Position numbers and translations under genes: made by a program. Below, in pieces: positions 12,523 through 23,634 of a DNA stretch of 64,000 nt. This DNA comes from Cyprinodon diabolis (Eukaryota; Chordata; Actinopteri; Cyprinodontiformes; Cyprinodontidae). Below the pieces are notes generated by a model. That model was not told the origin of the DNA and made no database searches. It was given only the letters and a program-made list of their open reading frames with translations. The first letter of the stretch is position 1. Each line of letters opens with the position of its first letter. The DNA lies in contig CM060065.1 in assembly GCA_030533445.1 (NCBI GenBank), forward strand, positions 22,643,974 through 22,707,973, written 5' to 3'.

Positions 12523-12962
12523 TTAAAGCTACAGTGTGTAATAATTACAGGGATATACAGTCAGAAATGTAATGTATTATACATATATATACATATATTA
12601 CATAGGCGCGGGTCTCGCAGCCATGGAGGCAGACATCTTTGCGCTACAGCAGCGCAGAGCCAACAGACTAGCGATTGCGAGATCGCCCATTACGCTCGAA
12701 AGTAACTACGGCAAGTTGAAAGAGATGAACTGAGACGGTACTGAACACACAGACTAATGAAATACTATCTGTAAAATTATCTATGTAAACAAACCTCATC
12801 ACTTGAGAAGGTAGGTGATGTGGACGTCGTGGAAGACATTTTGTCCCGTAACGCTCGCCGTACTGTTGGGGGAGAGAAGCGGTGGGGGGGGAGATGTTCA
12901 TGTTTCTGCGGTCTGCAGTCTGGACGTTAGATGTCGCTGAAAATTACACACTGTAGCTTTAA
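12523..12962. mobile_element. TTAA-flanked MITE, copy 1
   Basis: A 432-bp element (12527-12958) bounded by TTAA on each side, with perfect 15-bp inverted ends AGCTACAGTGTGTAA / TTACACACTGTAGCT. A TTAA duplication fits piggyBac or Kolobok type transposition; I cannot choose between them without an autonomous relative. The same family is at 37873-40003 in the opposite orientation. The centre is moderately GC-rich and carries no ORF. Confidence 0.85.
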
Positions 12963-15035
12963 GCAGCATCTTGTGATTTAGCCCATACATTTCACCATCA
13001 TCAAAAGATTACAATAAACTCTTTGTAACAAATTACTGTCACTTCTGGAAGACCTGAAGAGGCTCTGAAACAGTAGAATACAGCTTTGATTTTCTGCTTC
13101 ATTTAGTGTGGTGTTGTAGGCTGAGTGAGATATATATTTTTACCCGAATGCTGGTTTATGTGGATGAAAGCCTGAACAGGGGACAAAAGTGTGTACCAGT
13201 ATGTTTTATTTAAACCTATAGAAAAATGAAACGGTTTTCAGCCACTCCGAGCAGCACTATTCTGAGAAAATAAATTTCAATTTTAAAATGGACAGTAACA
13301 TTGAACTAGAACCCCATCGGCCCAGTATATACAGTTTATCTGTAAAAAAAAGTTAATTTTGTGGTAGTCCACATTTATTTTGTCATTTAACCTTGATCTA
13401 TCCCTAAGGGTGTAAAGTTAAAACACAATTTGTTTCCCTTTTTTGTTTTGTTTACATATTTCAATTTCAATTTGACTACCAATCATGCCGGCTGTGTCTC
13501 TGTATACAGTCCAGTGCTGTAGGTGCTGCCAAGCAGAGCTGTGTGCGTTCCTCATAGGCTGTCGCTATGCATCACATCAGAGCAACCCCAGAAAAGAGTC
13601 AAAGAAAAGTACTGCACCATCTGTGTGTTCCTACACTCATATTGGCAAGAAGTAACAAAATGCAACTCACTTTTGTACTGTATAGGCATTTGTGCTGTAC
13701 ACAAGGCACACAAGATAAAACTGGATAAAACAGTTGTGCAGTTTAACTAGACAGTGCAATTTCTCCAGTATGACTAGACATTATTGTATAACAATGAGGA
13801 GTAGAAGATCTGAGTAAAGGTAAAGGGTAAAGATAATTATACATTTTCAGATAGTTTTTACCCAATTTGAAAGAAAAGGGTATTGGACTTGAGCCCATTA
13901 AATATTAGGTATTTAGAATAAGAAAAAAAAAAAACATTGAGAGAAGATGCCAAAAGGTACAAATATAATAATTAAGAGTAAAAATTCAAAGCTAAAAGGT
14001 TTGTACAGTAGAGACTGAACTATAGAAGCTGCTGTGTTTTTTTTTTTTTTTTGTAAACAGAATTTTGCAATCTGCTTTATAAAAAAATCATATACATTTT
14101 TAATTTTTTTTTTAAATCAAACTATACCTAATTTTTTTTTTTTTTTTTTCTTTATATTTTGATCACGTTTCTATTCAGGGTCAGCAATGAATCGGGTCAG
14201 ATGTTCATGAAGTTCCCAACCTCCAGAGGCTTGCATAATCCAATATGACTGCTTGACAGCTGAATTTAGTCTTGTTTTTCTCATGCTGTAAAAAGCTCAA
14301 CGTTTTGGTTTATTTGAATTGTTAAGAATTCTTAATTAATTTAATAATAATTTATAAATTTATTAATACTTTTAAAAAGACACACTAGTTTTCACACAGA
14401 ATTCTATTCAGTGTTTATGAAATTGATGTATAAAATATATTGCCTTTATCAAATCTTTTAGAAGAGGCAAACGTCTGCAAATACACTGTGTATATTTTAT
14501 TTTTACAACTTATAACGGCTTAATAATATATTATAGATATGATATTAGATATTCTGTAAGCGATATATAATTGATAAGTGTGTATAACGCATTGAATGGC
14601 AATTCATTTTAAAGAGGCAAAACTCATTTGTTTCTTGCTAAATATATTCAACTAATCTGATTATTTAACCTAGAGTTGGTTATATTCAGCATTTGAGTCT
14701 GTGATTTCTGTAAGCCTTTTTAAACACATTTTTTTTAGCACGCATAACATGCTGAATCCATAATGAATAAGCAAATTAGCATATCCTTAAATGATTTAAG
14801 GGCCATTCATATGAGGAGCCTAATTTTGAAGTGGTACAGTCCCTTTTCTTATTTATGAAAAAAACAAACCAACCAGTCAGATTTTAGAAGGAAATCTAAA
14901 GTTCCACTGGTTCAGCTGCATCCATTGTGAAAAAAAACCTGCAAAATGTATTTCACAGCTAGGAGGAACATTATATTTCTCTCAGATGTGCATCAGCCAT
15001 ACATGACAGTATGAAATTGACAATAAATTATACAG

Positions 15036-15037
<2 letters not shown>
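12963..15037. other. Intergenic, no gene recognised
   Basis: A/T-rich with several poly-T tracts (14036-14053, 14101-14150). The stretch 14740-14870, with TAATGAATAAGCAAATTAGCAT-like octamer words, is repeat-free and could be regulatory, but this is only an impression. Confidence 0.45.

Positions 15038-15113
<76 letters not shown>
15038..15113. repeat. (TA)n microsatellite
   Basis: About 76 bp of uninterrupted TA dinucleotides. Confidence 0.97.
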
Positions 15114-15118
<5 letters not shown>

Positions 15119-15489
15119 TTTAATAAATAAGGTATCTGTGAAAAGCAAAGCAATTCTTCACATCCCCAGAATAAAGTTGGATTTTTCTTTTTTTAGTTTG
15201 GATGTACTTTGTCTCTTTTGCTGGGTTTCAATTGAGCGGTTGAGTTCTGAGTGCTTTGGTGAGATTGATCACCAACAAATACCACCAACAAATACACCAA
15301 CAATTGACAACACAAAGCAATGTTCTTTGTGAAATAGAAAAAAGCATTGACGTGTGATTTGAAATGTTGGTCTTTATGTAATGGGAGAACAACACATGTG
15401 TATAGATTTTACCTAGTTATGAAGGATATTGATTTACAATATAAGATTTTTGTATGCTTCTTAAACAGAATACGCGATTGTTAGTGGAT

Positions 15490-16300
15490 TATCCTATAAT
15501 AATTTATCATTACTTTAAAAGTCTTCAATGCAGTGGTACAGATGTCAGTCCACTGGAAAACAAAGCCCTTTTGATTTAATAAACCTGCAATACTAAGAGG
15601 CCAAATTGAGAGAACTTCCCAGCTCATTGATGTTTCAGGGGTTTGGCCACTCAAGAACACCCGCCATCTCCCCCAGATCTGTAGCCACACCTCTTCCAGT
15701 GAAAACATGTCCAGGGAAGGAAACTTCTAGGCAGAGTGGGCTGAATTTCTTAGGGCTAAACCGCACCCCGGCTTGCTGTAAATCCTAAAAGACAACATGC
15801 AGATTTTAGAAATACATCCTTCAACTTTCTTAGGAGTTCTTTAAGTTGCTGCTACTGTTTTTTATCCATCCAAGTCCATGCTGCTCCATTCCCACAGCTT
15901 ATCCAACACTTCCTTGTTTTCTAATGACTGTGGCTTATTTGGCAAATCTATTGCGCTGTCTATAAACATTGGCTGCTGGAGCACTTGTGTGGCAGGCGGC
16001 AAACTGGAATCCTCTTCTTCTTCTTCTTCGGTTGAACCCATTACTGCCCCCAGTTGTTTTTGTTTGACTGCTAATGCCTTGTTATGTTGGGTGAATTTCC
16101 CCCTGCCGACTGTGTGAATAGCCACTATTCCTATGTGAAGCATAGGCCCAGCTACTGTAAATCACTGCTCTCCAATTGGTCAAGGCTGATAAGGCAGGCA
16201 TCTTGGATATTCATTTGCCAGAAATCATGCTCCATACTGTGGCCTGCTACTGTGATCTTAAGCAAACCTTTTCCCCCATGCCTCCCCCCCATGGAATTCT
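15490..16300 (-). pseudogene. Gypsy retrotransposon pol remnant, internally deleted
   Basis: On the minus strand, 15490-15790 encodes the distal part of a Ty3/Gypsy reverse transcriptase (FPGH, RGVATDLGEM, VLEWP blocks, then an FQWT...C..A...K block). Upstream of it (16143-15862) is a 93-codon open stretch with a run of glutamates encoded by a (GAA)n tract and ending in LWEWSSMDLDG. This continues, after a stop and a frame change, into QLKELLRKLKDVF, typical of the spacer before Gypsy reverse transcriptase. The fingers and palm with the catalytic YxDD motif are absent, so an internal deletion has joined the two parts. Several stops and frameshifts are present. Limits of the fragment are uncertain. 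Confidence 0.7.
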
Positions 16301-16425
16301 AGGGGAGGCTTTAACATGTAAATGAAAATGCTGTGAGCTATACAAATGCAAATCAGGGTTGCAGGGGGAGTTTTACCCAAGTGACATTTTTCTAAAAGGT
16401 AAGAAAATCTCTGATACAAAGAGAT

Positions 16426-16900
16426 CAGGCTCAGTATAGCCTCTTACATTTTAGCTTGAATTGATTTATTTAATTAAAGTATAGAGACCAAAACAGATCT
16501 TTGGCTGACAGAGCAATACATTTAGAGCAGTAATTATTTTAAAAAAAAATTGCATTTAAGAGAAAAAATAAAATGTTGTCTGTCAATATACTCAATTCAA
16601 AATTACTTAAGTGGAAAAGTTTCAAGAAATGAGTCTGAGATGATTCACTTTATAACATGGCGCATTATCCTGCTGGAAGTAGCCATCAGGAGATTGGTAC
16701 ACTGTGGTCATAAGGACATAAGGTCAGCAACAATGCTGAAGTAGGCAGCCTCATTTATTTGATGCTAAATTGGTATTAAGTGGCCCAAAGTGTGGCAATA
16801 AATATCCCCCAAATAGATGGTAGAAATAGATCAGGCTCAGTATGGCCTAATTATAGACTCTTACATTTTAGCTTGAATTGATTTATTTAATTAAAGTACA
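16426..16900. repeat. Pair of direct repeats flanking a Tc1 fragment
   Basis: 16426-16484 and 16828-16897 share AGATCAGGCTCAGTAT(A/G)GCC, then CTCTTACATTTTAGC and the following TTGAATTGATTTATTTAATT, with a 10-bp insertion in the second copy. The 340 bp between them contain the Tc1 transposase remnant listed separately. This is much longer than the TA duplication of Tc1, so the copies must come from another event. Confidence 0.8.
16610..16825 (-). pseudogene. Tc1-type transposase fragment
   Basis: Minus-strand reading contains the second catalytic block of Tc1 transposases, TVYQSPDGYFQQDNAPCYK, with the catalytic aspartate in QQDN, and weaker Tc1 sequence upstream. Stops and frame changes occur on both sides, and terminal inverted repeats are not recognisable. 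It belongs to a different Tc1 lineage from the intact copy at 38096-39707, which has QQDLAPAH at this place. Confidence 0.78.
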
Positions 16901-16906
16901 CTAGAT

Positions 16907-17779
16907 TACTGTGTTAGGGTGGCCAGATGTCCGGCTTTAGGGCGGACAGTCCGGATTTTCATTGCACTGTCCGGCGTCCGGCGCTGCACCCAGCCGGACG
17001 TGTATTTGTCCTCCTTTACCCCCAGATTCCACATACTCCGTCAGCGCTCCGCCCCGCTCACGTACGGAGTACTTGTCTGTCATGTAAATCAATGAGAGCT
17101 GTTCCACATCCTCCGCTCGTCACCGCCCACGTACGTCTTCTCCGTCCTTCACCGTCAAAATACGGAGCTGAGCTATTTTTTGCTCCCCTCCGGTCCGTCC
17201 AGATCAAGACCCGCTATTGCAATCGCACCAAACAGAAAAAAGAATGTAGAGAAGACCCGGTTTGTCAAATTAAATTATAGTAAAAACAGATCGGTATCTA
17301 GAAATTAGAGCATAGTTTGTATATATTCCCAAAAACTAAGAGCAATTAATTAAATAATTGGATGCAGACTATTGGTGCTTCAACAGACCAGGAAGAAGTT
17401 GTGAGATTCTAGAGTGAATCTCACAACTTTAAAAGAAAATTCTTATTGCAGGAATGGATGAAGAGATGATGAGTTTGGAAGCAGAGAATAAACAGAGTTC
17501 ATACAAACTATGTATGATCCTAGTTATCCCTGTTACAAAAATCCACAACAGAAAGAAAATATTTGGGCAGAAACTGAACATCTGCTGGATGATGATGGGG
17601 ATTTTTTTAATATGTCAGATTAAATTAAGCGTTCACAGGTTTTATACAGGAATGAGGAACTCTAATTTAATGCTTTTTTAATGCTACTAGAAATAAATTT
17701 AATGCCATCAACAAGTATCATGTACACAAGTTATTAGTTTACATGAAATAAGGAGCTGTAAGCACAGTTCCATGACTCA

Positions 17780-17873
<94 letters not shown>

Positions 17874-18311
17874 TATAGATATGGATAGATAGAGAACATG
17901 GTGAAATCATCTTTACTCTCGACAGGCTGCAGCCATGTCATGAATTCCTCTTTTCCAGCCACTTTTTGCAGTTTGCATCGTCCTATTCTCTAGCTCTTTC
18001 TCGAGCTTCTTTTCCAAAGAACTGCTTTATGATCAATTGCAGCAGTTCTGCGCAAATTAATCGTGTTAAAAAATGGTCACTTTTTAAACACCACAATGTA
18101 TTAAATAAATACAAATGCTGGGAACCAATTCTTTTTTACATTTCTTTAATATTTTGTTCTATTCAGCTACACAAGCATCCTCTTTAAACTACTAAGAATT
18201 GTGCTATAAATGTGACTTTACCCGATTCTTATTTACACCTTAGTAATTTATTGATATGCCGCACAATGTCCTCCTTTTTGGTGCTATAGAAATGGCCACC
18301 CTATACTGTGT
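16907..18311. mobile_element. hAT-like non-autonomous transposon, 1.39 kb
   Basis: The element 16915-18303 begins TAGGGTGGCCA and ends TGGCCACCCTA, an 11-bp perfect inverted repeat, and is flanked by an exact 8-bp target duplication TACTGTGT (16907-16914 and 18304-18311), the hallmark of the hAT superfamily. The left part has repeated GTCCGG words and is GC-rich (CpG-containing) to about 17220; the rest is A/T-rich and contains a long (TA)n tract. I find no transposase frame, so it depends on an enzyme supplied elsewhere or is dead. Confidence 0.9.
17784..17871. repeat. (TA)n microsatellite inside the hAT element
   Basis: About 88 bp of TA dinucleotides followed by AGATATAGATAT variants. Confidence 0.96.
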
Positions 18312-18539
18312 ATGCAAATGTTATGTAAAAAATACACAAAATAATGTATTTCAAAAATTAGTTTTAATCAGAATCAGTTGGTAAAATGTGCATTACATGC
18401 AAACAACATTAGAATCAGAATGAGGGGTCTGCAGAGATCACAGTCTCCTAGAGCTCAACTACTGTGCATAGTGGCATGACTACCGTGACTTTTTCTTTGG
18501 TCTTACTTAAATGCACAGAGGATGTATTAACCACACATC

Positions 18540-19890
18540 TTCTAGCAATGCGCTCAACTGGCAGAAACAAACAATTTATAGGTGCATTACCGCCACCTTC
18601 CAGAATGGAGTGACGCGAACTGTTCTTCTTCTTCTTCTTCTTGTCGAGTTTTATGGCGGTTGGCAACAAACTGTTAGTAGAATTACCGCCACTTACTGGT
18701 ATGGAGTGTGGTTCGTGATGGTTTAAATATTTATCCTGATATATATACATATACTCTACCCTAACTTCTTCTAAACATACATTCACACATAAAAATATAT
18801 ACATATTTGTTCATAGCTTTGTATATCATTCCTTCACTCACAAACACACTTACTATAATTAAATTCTATGAAATAATTTCGTTGTCTTTAGAAATCGAAT
18901 AATTATTTGTATGTGTTTACTCCCTAAATTTTTCCTCAGTATATCTAATAAATTAACCTTCTCCTTAATGTCTTCAAACTCTCTCCTCATATATCTTCTC
19001 TTTTTCATATTTATGACATTCTAATATAACATGTTCTATGGTTTCATATTTATCACAGAAATCACATTTGCCCGTTTTATGTTTTTGTATTTTTAATTCC
19101 TGTATGACCAAATCTTAACCTTGTTATCACTCTTTCCTCCTTTCTATTTCTTCTTCCATTTCTTCTTTCTCCTACCATCTTCTGAATTTTATAAAACCAT
19201 CTTCCTGTTTTATCTTCATCCCACCTTTTTTGCCAAACTTCCATTAGTTTCTCTTTAATAATACTTTTTCCTTCTGATTTACTTATTTTAACTATAAACC
19301 TAATAGAATGTTTAATTGCCCTTTTTGCCATTTTATCTGCCCTCTCGTTTCCTTCTACCCCAATATGTGCTGGAACCCACACAAATGTAACTATCAGCCC
19401 CATGTTTCATATTCTGAACAGTGTATGATATATTTCTAATAAAATGTCCATCCTACTATTTGTTTGGTTATTTTTTAAACTTAACAATGCAGAGCTTGAA
19501 TCTGAACATATTATTGTTTTTAATGGTTTTATGTCTTCTACCCATTGTAAAGCTAATAATATTGCCAACATTTCTCCTGTGTATACTGATAATCCATCTG
19601 TAATTCGTTTTCCTATTTTTATATTGAATTCTGGTACTACAAATGCTATTCCTAGTTTCTCAGTTATTTTTGATGCATCAGTATAAATTTGAACATATTG
19701 ATAATATTTATCTAAATGTAATTGCACTGAACATCTATCTACAGCACTTGATTTATCTTGTTTCTTTTCCATTATTGACATATCTACTGTTGCTTCTGGT
19801 AGAATCCAGGGAGGTATAATTGATACTGGTGTTGTTTGACTCATTTCTAAACTATTAATTTTTAATGTTTTTATTTTATTTTCAATTGTC
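18540..19890 (-). mobile_element. I-clade LINE, 3' end (5'-truncated, decayed)
   Basis: On the minus strand the fragment starts around 19890 and encodes the C-terminal part of an I/Nimb-type non-LTR retrotransposon. It shows an RNase H domain (IYTDAS with catalytic D, TGEMLA with E, CSDSSSAL with D, then VWVPAHIGVEGNERAD) and a terminal zinc-knuckle motif C-x2-C-x7-H-x4-C at about 19020-19070. Frameshifts near 19405 and 19080 break the frame. The 3' UTR contains a GGTGGCGGTAAT motif and ends in a (GAA)n tail (CTT repeats at 18623-18642 on the + strand). A second GGTGGCGGTAAT copy lies beyond the tail, down to about 18550. An endonuclease piece of the same clade is at 40365-40985. Confidence 0.82.
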
Positions 19891-19904
19891 CATCCAGACG
19901 CGAG

Positions 19905-20031
19905 CTGGTCTCGCGAATCCTTCCGTATAACAATGACGTCGATTGTGATTGGAGGAGCCTGATGAGCCTTCGACTCCTCGTCCAATCACGTGTGAGCTTT
20001 TGTGCACTACTACTACTCGCGAGACCAGCAT
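19905..20031. promoter_or_regulatory. Palindromic promoter-like block
   Basis: Outer arms GCTGGTCTCGCGA and TCGCGAGACCAGC are perfect reverse complements. Inner arms GTGATTGGAGGAG and CTCCTCGTCCAATCAC are imperfect ones. The block holds two CCAAT boxes in opposite orientation, a CRE-like TGACGTC, a CACGTG E-box and CTCGCGAGA, which matches the known TCTCGCGAGA element of housekeeping promoters. It lies 55 bp before the ATG of the four-exon unit at 20086. It could be a bidirectional promoter or the remains of a palindromic mobile element. Confidence 0.5.
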
Positions 20032-20085
20032 ACAGAAGAACTTCATCTCCAGTTCCTTTGTTTGGATTTTGCTGGTACGTGAACA

Positions 20086-20930
20086 ATGGCTGCACGACGT
20101 CTCGCATTCAACTCGCCTTGAACTGCTCTTGGTCGCGATCCACAACTTTCAGCCAGTCCGCAGATTGACGAGAAGAAACTGCTGATTGCTATCAGTGGAC
20201 TGTCTCGTCAGCTTGCCCAGCATACTGCCGACATGAATGAGCGGCTCACTCAGCTGTAGAATTCGGTACACTCCAGGTTGCTGTCCATAGAGGACTAGAT
20301 GGCGGCTCTGCAGTCGAACATCTGTGCGGGAGAGACGAACTCGAGGAAGAGAAGACGGGTGCACAACCCCACGCTAGCGGTAAATATATGTTCGATTACT
20401 GCTAGCTATGCTAAAAGCAGCCTAGCTTAGCTAGGTGAGCTAAAGACAACCTAGCCTAGCTAGGTAAGCTAAAAGCAGCCCAGCCTAAAGCTAGGGCTAA
20501 TAGTAGCCTTGCAAGAACAAGCTTTATTAAAGTGTATTTTTTGTGATTCACAGGAAGCAGTACGCCGTCTTCACAACTCGGAGACAAATTGCAGGCGCTA
20601 TGAACCGGAGCAAGGGTAAGATTGAAAGAATATGCTTTCATTCTGCGGTAAAAGGAAATTGATACGGATGGATACCGATCATAGCTGTAAATTTTGTTTT
20701 CACAGACTAATCTCGCCTCACAATGAGGCGGTGACCTATTTGCTTGTAGCCATATCAGCAAGTCCAGATTTGCACGATGTTGATAAAGACGACATTGTGT
20801 GTAAGTGACTTGTTTTAATGTTTTCTCTTTCCTTGTTACTGTGACTTGCGTTTGATTTTTTTTATTCATACCACTCTCATTTAATTGTTTTCCAGCTGCC
20901 TGTAAGATGTATTTTGAGACTAAAAACTAA
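20086..20930 (+). pseudogene. Unrecognised four-exon gene with nonsense codons in exon 1
   Basis: Exons 20086-20379, 20554-20615, 20706-20800 and 20896-20930 have good GT-AG borders and matching phases (0, 2, 1), giving 162 codons including the stop. Exon 1 starts in a favourable context (AACAATGG) with MAARRLAFNSP and has a predicted helical stretch (LIAISGLSRQLAQHTADMN). It ends with a basic, possibly nuclear-localising KRRRVHNPTLA. Exons 2-4 read on without interruption through EAVRRLHNSE, YEPEQG, SPHNEAVTYLL, DVDKDDIV and CKMYFETKN. Exon 1 is broken by TGA at codon 12 and by two TAG codons near codons 57 and 70; all three could be C-to-T changes. Intact splice sites and a clean distal frame suggest recent inactivation, or use of a start after the last stop (an ATG follows it directly). 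I recognise no known domain; a domesticated or transposon-borne gene is possible. Confidence 0.6.
20395..20500 (+). repeat. Short tandem repeat in intron 1 of the four-exon unit
   Basis: Three imperfect units of about 32-36 bp, each made of GCTAAAAGCAGCC-like and TAGC(C/T)TAGCTAGG-like words. Confidence 0.7.
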
Positions 20931-21267
20931 ACTAAAATCTGTCCTGCAAATGTGATATGGATTCCCTCTTGCATCAGTACTAAATACTGTGCAACTAGCT
21001 GAAATACCAAAAAGTTTCCAACTATATTAGCATGGAGATATAATGTTTCACCTCATCAAGGTGTATCTAATGTGTGCATATAAGATAGGTGCACAAGAGA
21101 GAGAAACTGCTACTCTAAACAGGGCCACGGTGAAGGTCACAGTCAGCTTATGTCCTGCCACAGGGGGAGGTAACCTGAACCAACAACTGCAAGACAACAA
21201 AACAACCACAATCTATAGCTTGGCTGGGAATTGGGAAATGCATCCAGTCGGGCTAGTGTCAACAGGG

Positions 21268-21300
<33 letters not shown>

Positions 21301-21327
21301 CATACATACATACATACATACATAAAG
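21268..21327. repeat. (TA)n followed by (CATA)n microsatellite
   Basis: About 27 bp of TA then about seven CATA units. Confidence 0.95.
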
Positions 21328-21329
21328 AA

Positions 21330-23634
21330 CTTCAGTTCAATTGAAATCAAAAGACAGTTATTGATCTCGAAGGGAAATCAAATATTCCAGTAATTTGGTT
21401 GTTGTATTATTATTATTAGATATGGAGAAACCTTTGATTGGAGTTTTTTTTTTAAATCTTCTAAAGAGGATAATCATAATTGTTTATACTGTTCATGACC
21501 TAATGAAGAATTCTTCCTCGTGGAATATTTTAAGAGGTTCTATATGATTTTGTCACCATATTTTATATTTTTTTTGCATGTTAAAATATCTGTCATGGGG
21601 GGAGTGAGTGTGGCTGCGGATGTACGTAGGTGGGAAATGCAGGAGCTTGCAGGGGGGACGTTTGCTACCAAGTGGGTGGAGGCTGGTCGGTAGAGGGTTA
21701 TAGGTAGGGCTCACTCGATGAGTCTTTTGGGTGGCGGCAGGTGACAGGCAGTTGAGCATTGTGCTGATTGAGCATTGATTGAGCCTCTCCCAAAGGCTAA
21801 TCGGCTCGACAGAGATCTGTGACACGCAGAAGATACACCAAAGTGGGATTCGGAGCCGAATAAACATGTATGGCTAACTGGCTGGCACAGAAACCACAGC
21901 AGCAACCTGACAACATTGAAAATAATAAAAAAAAATATGACTGTATCCTCTCAAAACCTGTTTTAAAGCGTTTACATCTAATAACTCAGAATGCATGAAA
22001 ATTACACCAGTAAAATCTTTACCAATACACAATTCAACCACCAAGTTCATTTTATGGAAACAACGACAACATGCAAGCATGTCTTTATTACTGCTGTTCA
22101 AAAACAGACCTATTATTTTCAAGAATAAAAAAAACTACTTTGAATCCTGTTTGAACTGATTCAGCTTGGGCTGTGTTTTACTCAACAATTTCCATTTATA
22201 TATTCAGAAACTAGAAGGTATTTGCTTTCAAATAATGTATCACACATGTGATTTGGGCTTACAGTTTCTAGGTTCTTTGCTTTTCCGTTTGGGTATGCAA
22301 AATAGGCGAGAATTTCCCAAAATGAGGTGGATTTTAAGAGTTAAACTAGGAGCAAAGTGTTAACTAATCAATTTAATAATAAAGCTGAGAAAAGAGAATC
22401 GGTTTTACATTCAGCTTCTTCTTTCAGCTTGCGGCAGCGAATGACTTCCTTTCCATGACTGACTCTTGTTTTCCTCAGGCACATCCCTTTCATGCTTTTA
22501 AGCCTCCTCAGCAGGTTAAAATGTTTTCCTTGCATCGGCCATGACCGCTAGTCGAGCAGGTGGAAAAATAGTAGAGAAAAAGCCTTAGCTCTATGATGAC
22601 ATAAGTGCCTGTGGCCATAAAGCGATACGTTTTTGCAGGTCTTATGGCCTGGCCACGACGGTTCATTATCTCCCTACTTACACAGTCTGTATTTCAAGAG
22701 GGGAGCCCCGCTTGTAGAATTGATAGTGGAATCATTTAAAATAACTCTTATGAGTCAACTTTTTAGGTCACAAAGTCTGCGGTACCTTTGAGAAAAGGGC
22801 ATATTTTGGATTTTTACGTCGCCCTGCGCCACAGAGCTACAGCCACAAACATGGGACGTCACTGTCTTACCTTAACAACTGCTTTCCTTTGGAGGGAAGA
22901 AGCCGTTCCATTCTCGTTTATAGCACCCCCCCCCGCCCCGCCTTCAATTTAGGCACCTTCCACAGCTGAGATTGACACTTGATAGTTAAGAGTTAAGCCC
23001 ATATGTCCCCAAACTGATTTTTTTTTTTTTAAGTTGTCAAACATGTAATTTTTTATTACTGCCACCAGCTGGTGAGTGTGGAACTAAGTGGCTGAATTCT
23101 ATATATTTTTTATCTACTTGTTTCTACAAAATTACTCTTATAATTCCCACCATTTTTGCCTTCCAGCCAAATGAAAAAAAATATCTGAATATCTGAGGGA
23201 TTTGGAATCTCTTCCTGCAGTGGTACAGCATTATGCAAACTATGCAGTGACATCATCTAGCAACTTCTAGTGCGTTTTATGACAGCCAATAATGACTTTT
23301 CTTGCTGAGGAGTTGGCAGTACAGCTTTCTTTTGTCTGGAGCTGCCTGCTGTGACAGAGCACTTTGAAGCCTGTGTTGTTTTGCTGAGGCGGGCCCAATT
23401 CACCTACCCGACCTAATAGCTGGAGGTATACTTCATCTAGCCCACGCCATCCATTTAGTTACACAGTCTGAGGCCTTCTCAATTTGCTCTGCTTCACAGC
23501 CTGAGGGATAGGCCCAAACTACCTTGCTTTGGACACTGAGGGAGACCTAAACCATTTCATCTTATTCTAACAGACTGAAGCCTACACTATCTACCCTGGC
23601 CCACATCATGAGACTCGATTTTTCTACTCTGTTC
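21330..23634. other. Intergenic, no gene recognised
   Basis: 21590-21870 is richer in G and CpG than its surroundings and ends with an AATAAA word, faintly like an LTR, but no matching ends were found. 22400-23600 has mixed composition with a short C tract at 22926-22940 and no frame I can identify. Confidence 0.4.

Noticed and set aside
15862..16143. 93-aa minus-strand open frame considered as a host gene exon
   Set aside because: It runs directly into Gypsy pol spacer and reverse transcriptase sequence downstream on the same strand, and its glutamate run comes from a (GAA)n tract.
18448..18804. 118-aa minus-strand frame with a lysine run
   Set aside because: Lies in the LINE 3' UTR; the lysines come from the (GAA)n tail.
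20456..20869. 137-aa minus-strand frame
   Set aside because: Antisense to the four-exon unit, no similarity or splice support of its own.
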